Positions 26,356 to 35,166 of a DNA stretch of 64,000 nucleotides are shown here, in pieces. The DNA comes from Comamonas sp. (lineage in GTDB: Bacteria; Pseudomonadota; Gammaproteobacteria; Burkholderiales; Burkholderiaceae_C), in contig JAQVCA010000001.1 in NCBI GenBank assembly GCA_028690035.1, positions 343,940-407,939 on the forward strand, in the 5' to 3' direction. Position 1 is the first letter of the stretch, and each line of letters begins with the position of its first letter. The notes beneath the pieces are model-generated. The model saw nothing but the letters and a program-made list of their open reading frames with translations, did no database searches and had not been told where the DNA came from. Made by a program: the position numbers and the translations under genes.

Positions 26356-29310
26356 ATGCCCCTAATTTCGCTGATCATCCTGCCTTTTATCGGTAGCCTG
26401 CTTGCAGCGGTGTTGCCGACAAACGCTCGCAACACCGAATCTACCCTGGCAGGCATCATTGCTTTGGCCTGCACCGTACAAGCAGCGCTACTGTTTCCTG
26501 AAGTGGCCAATGGCGGCGTATTGCGCGAAGAAATCGCTTGGCTACCGGCCCTGGGTTTGAACTTTGTGGTGCGCATGGATGGTTTTGCATGGATGTTCAG
26601 CATGCTGGTGCTGGGCATTGGCTTTCTGGTGGTGTTGTACGCACGCTACTACATGTCGCCCGCCGATCCGGTGCCGCGCTTTTTCTCTTTTTTGCTGGCG
26701 TTCATGGGCGCCATGTCGGGGGTGGTGCTGTCGGGCAACACCATCCAGCTGGTGTTTTTCTGGGAGTTGACCAGCCTGTTTTCTTTCCTGCTGATCGGCT
26801 ACTGGCACCACCGCCAGGATGCGCGCCGGGGAGCACGTATGGCGCTGACTGTGACAGGCACCGGGGGACTGTGCTTGTTGGCCGGGGTGCTGGTACTGGG
26901 GCACATCGTGGGCAGCTACGACCTGGATGTCGTGCTTCAATCGGGCGATTTGGTGCATGCACACCACCTGTACACCCCCATGCTCGTGCTGGTGCTTCTG
27001 GGCACCTTGAGCAAAAGTGCGCAATTTCCCTTCCATTTCTGGTTGCCCCATGCCATGGCTGCGCCTACGCCGGTGTCCAGCTATCTGCACTCGGCCACCA
27101 TGGTTAAGGCCGGTGTGTTTCTCATGGCACGGCTGTGGCCCGTGCTCAGCGGTAGCGATGCATGGTTCTGGCTAGTCGGTGGCGCCGGTGTCACCACCTT
27201 ACTGCTGGGGGGCTACCTGGCACTGTTCCAAAACGATCTCAAAGGCTTGCTCGCCTACTCCACCATCTCACATCTGGGTCTGATCACCTTGCTGCTGGGT
27301 TTAAACAGCCCGTTGGCGGCAGTCGCTGCGGTGTTCCACATCATCAACCACGCCACATTCAAGGCCTCGCTGTTTATGGCGGCGGGGATTGTGGATCATG
27401 AAAGCGGCACGCGCGACATCACCCGACTTTCCGGGTTGCGCTACACCATGCCGATCACAGCCACGCTGGCTTGCGTGGCCAGCGCAGCCATGGCGGGGGT
27501 GCCTTTGTTGAACGGCTTTCTCTCCAAAGAGATGTTCTTTGCGGAAACGGTCTTTTTGGATGCTGCACCCTGGGTGCGTATCGCCTTACCCTTGGCGGCT
27601 ACTTTGGCTGGCATGTTCAGCGTGGCCTATTCCTTGCGCTTCACCGTCGACGTATTTTTCGGCCCCAAAGCCTGCGATTTGCCCCGCACCCCGCATGAGC
27701 CACCCCACTGGATGCGCGTACCGGTGGAATTGCTGGTGCTAATTTGCCTAGTGGTCGGCATCTTTCCGGCCTGGACAGTGGGTAGCATCCTGCAGGCGGC
27801 GGCAGCCCCTGTGGTAGGCGGGCAACTGCCGCCGGTGGATTTGGCCATCTGGCATGGCATCAATACACCGCTCATTATGAGCGTGATGGCCTTGCTTGGC
27901 GGCATTGCCTTGTTTGCAGCCTTGCGCTGGCTGCGTGCCCGCCAAGTGCTGGATACCCACCCTCCCGTCCTACACCGTTGGGATGGCAAGCGCAGCTTTG
28001 AAAACTTATTGGCACGCCTCACGCTGCTGGCGCGTAATACCCGTCGGCGCCTCAACACCCAGCAACTGCAGTGGCAGATGCTTTGGCTGGTACTGCTGTC
28101 CTTGCTGGCAGGTGCCTTGCCCCTGATGCTGGGTAGCGTGCAACTGGGCACGCGTGGCAATTTGCCGCTCAGCCCGGCATTTGCCCTGCTGTGGCTGGTG
28201 GGTGGCTTGTGTGCCCTGGGCGCTGCATGGAAAGCCAAGTTCCACCGCATGGCCTCGCTCATCATGATGGGCGGAGCTGGCTTGGCCACATGCCTGACGT
28301 TTCTCTGGTTTTCCGCCCCAGACTTGGCACTGACGCAATTGGTGGTAGAGATCGTCACCACTATTTTGCTCTTGCTGGGCCTACGCTGGCTGCCGCCGCG
28401 CGATCAGCATGTGCAGCACGCAGCCTCGCGTCGGGAACAGCACCACGCCCGGCTACGCCGCCTGCGTGACTTGGGTATTGCCGTGGCCACTGGCAGCGGC
28501 GTGGCATGGCTGGCGTTTGCCATGATGAGCCGCCCCTTTGATGAAAGCACCTCCACCTTTTTCTTGGAGCGCTCACTCAGCGAGGGCGGTGGCACCAACG
28601 TCGTCAACGTGATGCTGGTCGACTTCAGGGGCTTTGACACCTTTGGCGAGATCGTCGTGCTGGGCATCGTGGCACTGACCATTTACGCCCTGCTGCGGCG
28701 TTTTCGTCCAGCACGCGAAACCATGGACTTGCCCGAACAACAGCGCTTCCTGGCAGGCGATTTGCAGACCGACCTACTCAACCCGCGTAATGCCCACGAT
28801 ACGGCCATCGGCTACCTGATGGTGCCTGCGGTGCTGGTACGTCTGCTGCTGCCCTTTGCCACCATGGTCGCGGCTTTCATCTTTTTGCGTGGCCACAACG
28901 AGCCCGGCGGGGGCTTTGTGGCAGGGCTGGTGTTTGCTGTGGCGTTGCTGTTGCAGTACATCGTCTCGGGCACGCAGTGGGTCGAAGCGCATATGCCTCT
29001 TTTCCCTCGCCGCTGGATCGGGATAGGTCTGCTGTGTGCGATTGCCACCGGCTTGGGCTCCATGGTCGTGGGCTACCCCTTCCTGACGAGCCATACCTTC
29101 CACTGGAACCTGCCGCTCATCGGCGCGATCCACTTGGCCAGTGCCACCTTCTTTGACATTGGCGTCTTCACCTTAGTGGTGGGCTCCACCCTGCTCATTT
29201 TGACCGCTTTGGCCCACCAGTCGGTGCGTGCGCACCGCTACCACGCACGCACCCTGGAAGAAGCCCTGCGCTTGGAAGAAGATCGGGACAACGACAAAGG
29301 AATGCCGTAA
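26356..29310 (+). CDS. mrpA: Mrp-type Na+/H+ antiporter subunit A (A-B fusion)
   Basis: The largest subunit (984 aa) of a multisubunit cation/proton antiporter in the inner membrane, related to NuoL of complex I. The proton-channel residues are visible: glutamate 137 in FFWELTS, lysine 220 in LGTLSKSAQFPF and lysine 251 in HSATMVKAGVF. The C-terminal 250 residues, including GHNEPGGGFVAGL, correspond to MrpB. This is therefore a group 2 (PhaAB-like) operon without a separate mrpB. Its TAA overlaps the next ATG (TAATG). No clear Shine-Dalgarno precedes the ATG. Confidence 0.95.
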   Translation: MPLISLIILPFIGSLLAAVLPTNARNTESTLAGIIALACTVQAALLFPEVANGGVLREEIAWLPALGLNFVVRMDGFAWMFSMLVLGIGFLVVLYARYYMSPADPVPRFFSFLLAFMGAMSGVVLSGNTIQLVFFWELTSLFSFLLIGYWHHRQDARRGARMALTVTGTGGLCLLAGVLVLGHIVGSYDLDVVLQSGDLVHAHHLYTPMLVLVLLGTLSKSAQFPFHFWLPHAMAAPTPVSSYLHSATMVKAGVFLMARLWPVLSGSDAWFWLVGGAGVTTLLLGGYLALFQNDLKGLLAYSTISHLGLITLLLGLNSPLAAVAAVFHIINHATFKASLFMAAGIVDHESGTRDITRLSGLRYTMPITATLACVASAAMAGVPLLNGFLSKEMFFAETVFLDAAPWVRIALPLAATLAGMFSVAYSLRFTVDVFFGPKACDLPRTPHEPPHWMRVPVELLVLICLVVGIFPAWTVGSILQAAAAPVVGGQLPPVDLAIWHGINTPLIMSVMALLGGIALFAALRWLRARQVLDTHPPVLHRWDGKRSFENLLARLTLLARNTRRRLNTQQLQWQMLWLVLLSLLAGALPLMLGSVQLGTRGNLPLSPAFALLWLVGGLCALGAAWKAKFHRMASLIMMGGAGLATCLTFLWFSAPDLALTQLVVEIVTTILLLLGLRWLPPRDQHVQHAASRREQHHARLRRLRDLGIAVATGSGVAWLAFAMMSRPFDESTSTFFLERSLSEGGGTNVVNVMLVDFRGFDTFGEIVVLGIVALTIYALLRRFRPARETMDLPEQQRFLAGDLQTDLLNPRNAHDTAIGYLMVPAVLVRLLLPFATMVAAFIFLRGHNEPGGGFVAGLVFAVALLLQYIVSGTQWVEAHMPLFPRRWIGIGLLCAIATGLGSMVVGYPFLTSHTFHWNLPLIGAIHLASATFFDIGVFTLVVGSTLLILTALAHQSVRAHRYHARTLEEALRLEEDRDNDKGMP

Positions 29311-29675
29311 TGGAAACCATCTTGGCCATCGCTATCGGGGTACTTGCAGGTTCAGGGGTCTGGCTGCTGCTGCGTCCACGCACTTTTCAACTCATCATCG
29401 GCCTGTCTTTGCTGTCGTACGCCGTCAACCTGTTCATCTTCAGTATGGGACGCAAGGGGCTGGCCGTCGATAAAGAGCCCGTACTACGCCCGGATCTGAC
29501 CGAAAACCTGCTCAATTACGCCGACCCCCTACCCCAGGCCTTGGTGCTGACGGCCATCGTCATCGGCTTTGCCATGACAGCCCTGTTTCTGGTGGTGCTG
29601 CTGGCCTCGCGGGGTATGTCGGGCACCGACCATGTCGATGGCATTCGAGCACGCGATGCGCAGGAGATGCCATGA
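29310..29675 (+). CDS. mrpC: Mrp antiporter subunit C
   Basis: A 121-aa NuoK-like subunit with three membrane helices (about residues 3-20, 27-45 and 75-98). NLFIFSMGR after helix 2 and DPLPQALVLTAIVIGFAM before helix 3 are characteristic of MrpC/MnhC. It starts in the stop codon of mrpA and its own TGA overlaps the mrpD ATG, so translation is coupled on both sides. Confidence 0.95.
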   Translation: METILAIAIGVLAGSGVWLLLRPRTFQLIIGLSLLSYAVNLFIFSMGRKGLAVDKEPVLRPDLTENLLNYADPLPQALVLTAIVIGFAMTALFLVVLLASRGMSGTDHVDGIRARDAQEMP

Positions 29676-31360
29676 GTAGTGCATTACTCGCCTTCGCCAA
29701 CGCCAGCATGCCCCACCTGCTACTGGCACCGATCGTGCTGCCAATGCTGACATCGGCCCTGATGCTGCTGCTGGGTGAAGAACGCCAGCGTACCAAAGCG
29801 GTCCTGAGCACAGTCTCCACCGGCTTAGGGCTGTTGGTCGCCGTCGCCCTGCTGCTATGGAGCGATCAACAGCCACAAACGCTGGGGGTTTATCTGGCGG
29901 GCAACTGGGCTGCGCCCTTTGGCATCAGCTTGGCACTGGATCGACTCAGCGCCATGATGCTGTTGCTTACCAGCTGCATTGCTTTGGCCAGTGGGGTATT
30001 TGCCCTGGCGCGCTGGCATAAGGCGGGCGTGCATTTTCATTTGCTGTTTCAGTTTCAGCTTATGGGCCTCAGCGGTGCTTTCCTGACAGCTGACCTGTTC
30101 AACCTGTTTGTGTTCTTTGAAATCATGCTCGCCGCCTCTTACGGCCTGCTGTTACATGGCTCGGGACGCCTGCGTGTTCAGGCTGGGCTGCACTATGTAG
30201 CCATCAACCTGGCGGCTTCGTCGCTATTTTTGATTGGCGTATCCATGCTCTACGGCCTGACTGGCACGCTGAACATGGCCGACTTGGCGCGCATCATTCC
30301 CAACGTAGCCGCCGCCGACCGAGGCTTGCTGCACGCTGCCGCCGGGATTTTGGCCATGGCGTTCTTAATCAAGTCTGCCGTCTGGCCCTTGAACTTCTGG
30401 CTGGTGCCCGGCTACAGCGCGGCCACAGCACCAGTGGGTGCGCTGTTTGCTCTTATGACCAAAGTGGGCATCTATACCGTACTGCGGCTGTGGCTGCTGG
30501 TGTTCTCTGACGACGCGGGCCCTTCGGCTCAGTTCGGTGGTCAGTGGTTGATCATTGGTGGCATGCTGACCATGGTATTCGGTGGCGTGGGCATGCTGGC
30601 CGCCACACGCCTGACGCACCTTGCCAGCTATGCAGCCATTTTGTCCTCGGGCACATTGCTGGCAGCCCTGGGGTTTGGCCAGCACATGCTGACAGCCGGG
30701 CTGCTGTACTACCTGCCCAGTTCCACGCTGGCTGTAGCCATCCTGTTCATGCTGGCCGACACCATCGACCGCTGGCGCAACGACGGCTCCAGCTTTGGGG
30801 ACTGGGACGATGAGCAGGCGCCTTTTCTAAGCCCTGAACTCATTCCCGCGCAGCACATGAATCTGGACGACAACGAGCAAGCACTGATTGGCCGCCCCAT
30901 TCCTGCGGCTACCGTGTTCTTGGGTCTGGCATTTCTACTGTGTACTCTGGTGGTCACAGGCCTACCGCCGCTGTCGGGCTTCATAGGCAAATTTGCCATG
31001 CTGACGGCCTTACTCAATCCCACGGGCCTGGGCTCGGTGGAGCGTCTGCCCCTGCACACCGCCGACTGGGCCCTGCTGGCGCTCATGATCGGCACGGGCT
31101 TGCTGGCCTTGATCGCTTTAACACGTGCAGGCATTCGCCACTTTTGGGCAACGCACGAGCGCAGCAACCCTGAAATCCGCCTGGCCGAAGGCTTGCCGAT
31201 TGCCGTACTCATGGGGCTGTGCATGGCCCTGACCATACAAGCCCAAAGCGCCATGCGCTACACCACCGACACGGCCACAGCGCTGCTGCAGCCGACTGGC
31301 TATATCCAGGGCGTTTTGGGTGCCCAACCGGTACCTGCTCCTCAGGAGCCACAGCCATGA
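29672..31360 (+). CDS. mrpD: Mrp antiporter subunit D
   Basis: A 562-aa NuoM/NuoN-like transmembrane subunit that forms a second proton path of the complex. The conserved glutamate lies in LFVFFEIMLAASYGLL. The lysine helix reads FLIKSAVWPLNFWLVPGYS, followed by the APVGALFALMTKVGIY pattern of MrpD. It overlaps mrpC and mrpE by 4 nt each (ATGA). Confidence 0.95.
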   Translation: MSSALLAFANASMPHLLLAPIVLPMLTSALMLLLGEERQRTKAVLSTVSTGLGLLVAVALLLWSDQQPQTLGVYLAGNWAAPFGISLALDRLSAMMLLLTSCIALASGVFALARWHKAGVHFHLLFQFQLMGLSGAFLTADLFNLFVFFEIMLAASYGLLLHGSGRLRVQAGLHYVAINLAASSLFLIGVSMLYGLTGTLNMADLARIIPNVAAADRGLLHAAAGILAMAFLIKSAVWPLNFWLVPGYSAATAPVGALFALMTKVGIYTVLRLWLLVFSDDAGPSAQFGGQWLIIGGMLTMVFGGVGMLAATRLTHLASYAAILSSGTLLAALGFGQHMLTAGLLYYLPSSTLAVAILFMLADTIDRWRNDGSSFGDWDDEQAPFLSPELIPAQHMNLDDNEQALIGRPIPAATVFLGLAFLLCTLVVTGLPPLSGFIGKFAMLTALLNPTGLGSVERLPLHTADWALLALMIGTGLLALIALTRAGIRHFWATHERSNPEIRLAEGLPIAVLMGLCMALTIQAQSAMRYTTDTATALLQPTGYIQGVLGAQPVPAPQEPQP

Positions 31361-31848
31361 TGCACCGCTTACTACCTGCTCCCCTGCTCTCGGTGGCGCT
31401 GTTTGCACTGTGGCTGCTACTCAATCACAGTGCGTCGCTAGGGCATATGCTGCTGGGTGCCCTACTGGGCTGGGTGATCCCGTTGCTCACCCGGGGACTG
31501 CGCCCCTTGCCAGTGCGGGTGCGCCGACCAGGCACCATCCTGCGCTTGGCACTGCGCGTGGTGCATGACTCCACCGTCTCCAACTGGAATGTGGTGCGTT
31601 TCTTGCTGCTGCCCAGCCAGCGTCGCCACAGTGCCGACTTTGTGCACATTCCGCTGCAACTGCGCGACCCCAACGGTCTGGCTGTCTTGGCCATGATCGT
31701 GTGCATCACACCCGGCACGGCATGGGCGGAAATCTCCCGCGACCGCAGCATGCTGATGCTGCATGTGCTGGAGGCTGACGACCCCGAACGCATCACCGAC
31801 TACGTCAAAACCCACTATGAGCGCCCTCTGATGGAGATTTTTGAATGA
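31357..31848 (+). CDS. mrpE: Mrp antiporter subunit E
   Basis: A 163-aa subunit with two N-terminal membrane helices and a cytoplasmic domain. The family pattern VHDSTVSNWNVVRFLL and the late CITPGTAWAEISRD motif are visible. I chose the ATG at 31357, which overlaps the mrpD stop as ATGA; the frame is open upstream but that part lies inside mrpD. MrpE is needed for stability and full activity of the complex in other bacteria. Confidence 0.95.
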   Translation: MMHRLLPAPLLSVALFALWLLLNHSASLGHMLLGALLGWVIPLLTRGLRPLPVRVRRPGTILRLALRVVHDSTVSNWNVVRFLLLPSQRRHSADFVHIPLQLRDPNGLAVLAMIVCITPGTAWAEISRDRSMLMLHVLEADDPERITDYVKTHYERPLMEIFE

Positions 31849-32123
31849 GCAGCCCTTTGAGTTGGGCCCTCTCACTGGCCATTCTGTTACTGGCCATAGC
31901 TATAGCACTGACCTTGGTGCGCCTGCTGCGCGGCCCCAATGCCTACGACCGGGTGCTGGCACTGGATTGCATGTACCTCAATAGCATGCTGCTGGTGCTG
32001 GTGCTGGGCATGCGCTACAGCTCCGCAGTGTATTTTGAAGCTGCACTGCTCATCGCTCTGTTTGGCTGTGTCAGCACCACCGCCATGGCCAAATTCCTGC
32101 TGCGTGGCGAGGTCATCGAATGA
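31845..32123 (+). CDS. mrpF: Mrp antiporter subunit F
   Basis: A 92-aa subunit with three membrane helices. The signature RLLRGPNAYDRVLALD after helix 1 is diagnostic for MrpF/MnhF. It overlaps both neighbours by 4 nt. Confidence 0.95.
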   Translation: MSSPLSWALSLAILLLAIAIALTLVRLLRGPNAYDRVLALDCMYLNSMLLVLVLGMRYSSAVYFEAALLIALFGCVSTTAMAKFLLRGEVIE

Positions 32124-32521
32124 GTTTGGACGAGTTTCCTCTCTGGGCACAGTGGCTGATCGCCTGCCTAGCAGTGCTGGGCGCTTTGGTGGCCTTACTA
32201 GGTTCTTGGGGGCTGGTGCGCCTAAAAACCTACTACGAGCGTGTACATACCCCGGCCATCATCGCCACCATGGGGTGCTGGCTCATCATGTGGGCAACCT
32301 TGCTGTTTTACTCGGTCAGCGAGCAGCGCTTGGCCTTGCATGCTCTGCTGCTGGCGGTCTTTGTGGCTGTCACTGTGCCGATCTCCACCATTTTCCTGAT
32401 GCGTGCAGCCTTGTTTCGTGACCGCCGCCAAGGCGCGTCCGTACCACCTAGCATCAGTAGCACCGTGACCAATGTACGACAGGCTGCACCAGCCAGCGAA
32501 CGCGACAGCACCCAGCAATAA
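32120..32521 (+). CDS. mrpG: Mrp antiporter subunit G
   Basis: A 133-aa last subunit with three membrane helices and the MrpG pattern GSWGLVRLKTYYERVHTPA. The C-terminal tail of about 35 residues is hydrophilic (ends RDSTQQ) and longer than in most homologues. crcB follows after 63 bp, possibly on the same transcript. Confidence 0.94.
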   Translation: MSLDEFPLWAQWLIACLAVLGALVALLGSWGLVRLKTYYERVHTPAIIATMGCWLIMWATLLFYSVSEQRLALHALLLAVFVAVTVPISTIFLMRAALFRDRRQGASVPPSISSTVTNVRQAAPASERDSTQQ

Positions 32522-32584
32522 GCATTTGGGCCTGGCTTGTGCGCTTGCCGCTGCCTGCTACTTTTCTCCACCGTTCCCCCATCC

Positions 32585-32971
32585 ATGCTGCATATTCTGG
32601 CCATCTGTCTAGGTGCTTGTGTCGGTGCTCTGCTGCGCTGGAGACTGGGCCTGTGGCTCCACACCCCCGGCGTATTGCCCTGGGGCACATTGGCTGCCAA
32701 CGCGCTGGGGGGCTATCTGGTCGGGCTGGTACTGGCCGGGCTGCATGCTCACCCACAGATAGATCCTGTCTGGCGGCTGCTGCTGGTTACCGGCTTTCTA
32801 GGAGCACTAACCACTTTTTCTAGCTACAGCGCGGAAGTCTTCACCCTGCTGCAAGCGCAGCGCTGGACGCTGGCGCTGTGCTGGGCAGCGGGCCATGTAA
32901 CAGCCTCGGTGCTGCTGACGGCAGCAGGCTGGCACAGCATGCAAGCTTGGCTATCTCGCGCCAATGCATAG
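32585..32971 (+). CDS. crcB: Fluoride ion channel CrcB/Fluc
   Basis: A 128-aa four-helix membrane protein that exports fluoride as a dual-topology dimer. Diagnostic segments are GACVGALLRW, GTLAANALGGYLVG and GALTTFSSYSAE, with the TTFSS phenylalanine/serine track. The ATG at 32585 fits; a longer frame from 32537 lacks similarity. I looked for a fluoride riboswitch in the 63-bp spacer and saw none. Placement behind the Mrp operon suggests shared expression. Confidence 0.94.
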   Translation: MLHILAICLGACVGALLRWRLGLWLHTPGVLPWGTLAANALGGYLVGLVLAGLHAHPQIDPVWRLLLVTGFLGALTTFSSYSAEVFTLLQAQRWTLALCWAAGHVTASVLLTAAGWHSMQAWLSRANA

Positions 32972-32989
32972 ACTCGGTTCAGTAGCCAT

Positions 32990-33045
32990 TTATATTCATA
33001 GCACCTAGCGCTTACCCAGCAATGGTTTTAGCGTGATTTCTTATA
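32990..33045 (+). repeat. Degenerate dispersed repeat before the LOG gene
   Basis: The sequence from CATAGCACCTAGCGCTTACC through GTTTTAGCGTGATTTC resembles the single-copy form of the repeat (TAGCT..TAGCGCTT..). It fills most of the 89-bp spacer between crcB and the LOG-family gene. The match is partial. Confidence 0.45.
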
Positions 33046-33060
33046 AATTTATAAACCTCT

Positions 33061-33948
33061 ATGCCCCCTCCAGAACTCTACACGCGCTCCTTAATGGAAG
33101 ACTTGGCCCCCCTACAAGGGCCCGATGCCACCCGCGACCTAGCGCAAGACCCCACCCAGCCCAACTCTTACCGCCTAGCGTTTGCCGACCCCGAATTCAT
33201 GTCACGCCGTGAAGTACGTGGCATCCGTTTTCAGTTGGAACTGCTCAAACCCGATTTGGATCAGGAGGCCCTGGGCATCCAGCACACCATCGTTGTTTAT
33301 GGCAGCGCACGCTTTGTCGATGCTGCCACCGCTGCCAAACAACTGCAGCAGGCCCAGGCCAGTGGCGATGCCCAGGCCATTGCACTGGCCCAGCGTGCCG
33401 TGCGCAACGCCGCGCACTACGAGGCAGCACGCCAGTTTGCCCATCTGGTGGCCGACTACAGCCGCCGCCACCCCACCAACCAACGCATGTACATCTGCAC
33501 CGGCGGTGGCCCGGGCATTATGGAAGCGGCCAATCGCGGCGCTTACGAGGCCGGGACCCCGACCATTGGGCTGAATATCCTGCTGCCCCACGAACAAAAG
33601 GGCAACCCTTACATCAGTCCAGGCCTGAGCTTCAAGTTCCATTACTTTGCCCTGCGCAAAATGCATTTCTTGATCCGCGCCAAGGCGCTGGTCACCTTTC
33701 CGGGCGGTTTTGGCACCATGGATGAGCTGTTTGAGGTGCTTACCCTGGTGCAAACCACCAAAATCAAACCTGTGCCGATCGTGCTGTACGGCTCCAAGTT
33801 CTGGAAGCGCTTGTTTAACTTCGATATGCTGGTCGAAGAAGGCATGATCAGCCCCGAAGACGTCAAGCTGTTCCGCTATGCCGACAGCCCTGAAGAAGCC
33901 TGGCAACATATCCAGAACTTCTACCGCCTCAACGGCGAGAAAATCTAG
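33061..33948 (+). CDS. LOG-family Rossmann protein
   Basis: A 295-aa protein of the LOG/TIGR00730 group, often misannotated as lysine decarboxylase. The nucleotide-binding motifs are VVYGSAR, CTGGGPGIMEAANRGA and PGGFGTMDELFE, the last being the PGGxGTxxE signature of cytokinin riboside 5'-monophosphate phosphoribohydrolases. The likely reaction is hydrolysis of a nucleoside 5'-monophosphate N-glycosidic bond; the natural substrate in bacteria is not certain. The N-terminal extension of about 75 residues marks the longer subgroup. Its TAG stop lies in a CTAG shared with the stop of the convergent MFS gene. Confidence 0.9.
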   Translation: MPPPELYTRSLMEDLAPLQGPDATRDLAQDPTQPNSYRLAFADPEFMSRREVRGIRFQLELLKPDLDQEALGIQHTIVVYGSARFVDAATAAKQLQQAQASGDAQAIALAQRAVRNAAHYEAARQFAHLVADYSRRHPTNQRMYICTGGGPGIMEAANRGAYEAGTPTIGLNILLPHEQKGNPYISPGLSFKFHYFALRKMHFLIRAKALVTFPGGFGTMDELFEVLTLVQTTKIKPVPIVLYGSKFWKRLFNFDMLVEEGMISPEDVKLFRYADSPEEAWQHIQNFYRLNGEKI

Positions 33949-35156
33949 CTGGCACGATCGGCATACAGTGGCCCATCCTGTCCAAAACTGTCGCGCCCCA
34001 GCAGCCACGGCAGGCGCGAAGCCACACCCACCAAAGCGCCGGTCGCCCAGAACAGCACCGACACGCCCAGCACTGCGCCCAGACTGCCAAAGATCATCGG
34101 CATCATCACGCTGGAGGTGTTGATGGCCATCAGGCGCAGGCCCAACGCCTGGCCGTGGCGGTGCTCGGGGGTGAGCTGGTGGATCATGCTCATCACCATC
34201 GGCTGCACCGAACCCAGCACCAACCCCAGCAGCACCGAGCAGACCCCCATGCTCCACGCCCCCGGCATCAGCGGGTAGGCCATGAACAGCACGCAGGTGC
34301 ACAGCATGGCCCCCAGTACCACCACCCATTCGCGCACATACTGCGCCAGCAAGGGCAACACCAAGCGCACCACCATGGCGGCAATGGCAAAGCCGCCCAA
34401 AATACTGCCAATCACCGAGGCCGAGAGCCCGCGCTCGTGCCCCAGAATCGGCACCACAAAAATGTGGACATCCCAGCACGAGGCCAAGGCCCAGTTCAGT
34501 AGCAACAGACGGCGAAAGCCCTGCCCCTGCAGCAAATCCCATGCCGGACCAGTACGTTGCCCGGCGGGCACTTGGGCGGGCGGTAGCTCTTGTACCGAGC
34601 GCGCCAGCCACCACGCGGTCCAGGGCAACAGCGCCAGCAGCGCAAACGCCACCTGAAAGCCCAGCGTGCTGCCTGCCTGTCCCCCCGCATGATCGATGAG
34701 CAACCCGGCAGCAAACGGCCCCAGAAAATTGGAGATCGCCGGCCCCAGCGCCAACCAGCTGAACACCTGACGCAGCTCCACTTGGTTGTGCGCACTGCGC
34801 CCGACGTGGCGCTGCAGGGCAATCAGCGCGATCCCTGTCGCCGCACCACTGAGCAGCGCTGCCACACACAGCATGGGAAAGACCGGAAACAGCATCGCCA
34901 GCCCCGGCCCCAGGCTGGCCGCAACAACACTGATCATCAGCGGCCGACGCAGCCCGTGCCGATCGGCATAACGCCCGGCAGGCAATGCCAAAAACACCTG
35001 GGTTAGGGCAAACAGCGCCAGCAACACCCCAACGGCTGCTGGGCTATAGCCTTGGCTAAGTGCCAGCAGCGGCGTAGCCATGCGCAGTCCGGTCATGCAG
35101 GCATGGATACTTACCTGCGCAGCAATCAGGCGCGGCAAGGTACGTGCAATGCTCAT
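33945..35156 (-). CDS. MFS transporter
   Basis: A 403-aa major facilitator with about 12 membrane helices. The loop 2-3 signature reads LPAGRYADRHGLRRPL, close to the canonical GxLaDrxGrk motif. Substrate unknown; an efflux role is the usual guess for this type. It lies 10 bp downstream of the NhaD-type antiporter gene on the same strand, so the two probably form an operon. Its TAG stop overlaps the LOG gene stop tail to tail. Confidence 0.88.
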   Translation of the reverse strand: MSIARTLPRLIAAQVSIHACMTGLRMATPLLALSQGYSPAAVGVLLALFALTQVFLALPAGRYADRHGLRRPLMISVVAASLGPGLAMLFPVFPMLCVAALLSGAATGIALIALQRHVGRSAHNQVELRQVFSWLALGPAISNFLGPFAAGLLIDHAGGQAGSTLGFQVAFALLALLPWTAWWLARSVQELPPAQVPAGQRTGPAWDLLQGQGFRRLLLLNWALASCWDVHIFVVPILGHERGLSASVIGSILGGFAIAAMVVRLVLPLLAQYVREWVVVLGAMLCTCVLFMAYPLMPGAWSMGVCSVLLGLVLGSVQPMVMSMIHQLTPEHRHGQALGLRLMAINTSSVMMPMIFGSLGAVLGVSVLFWATGALVGVASRLPWLLGRDSFGQDGPLYADRAS

Positions 35157-35166
35157 GCGTGAACCG

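Noticed and set aside
32522..32584. Fluoride riboswitch before crcB
   Set aside because: The 63-bp spacer lacks the conserved GGNGAUGG-type core and pseudoknot halves.
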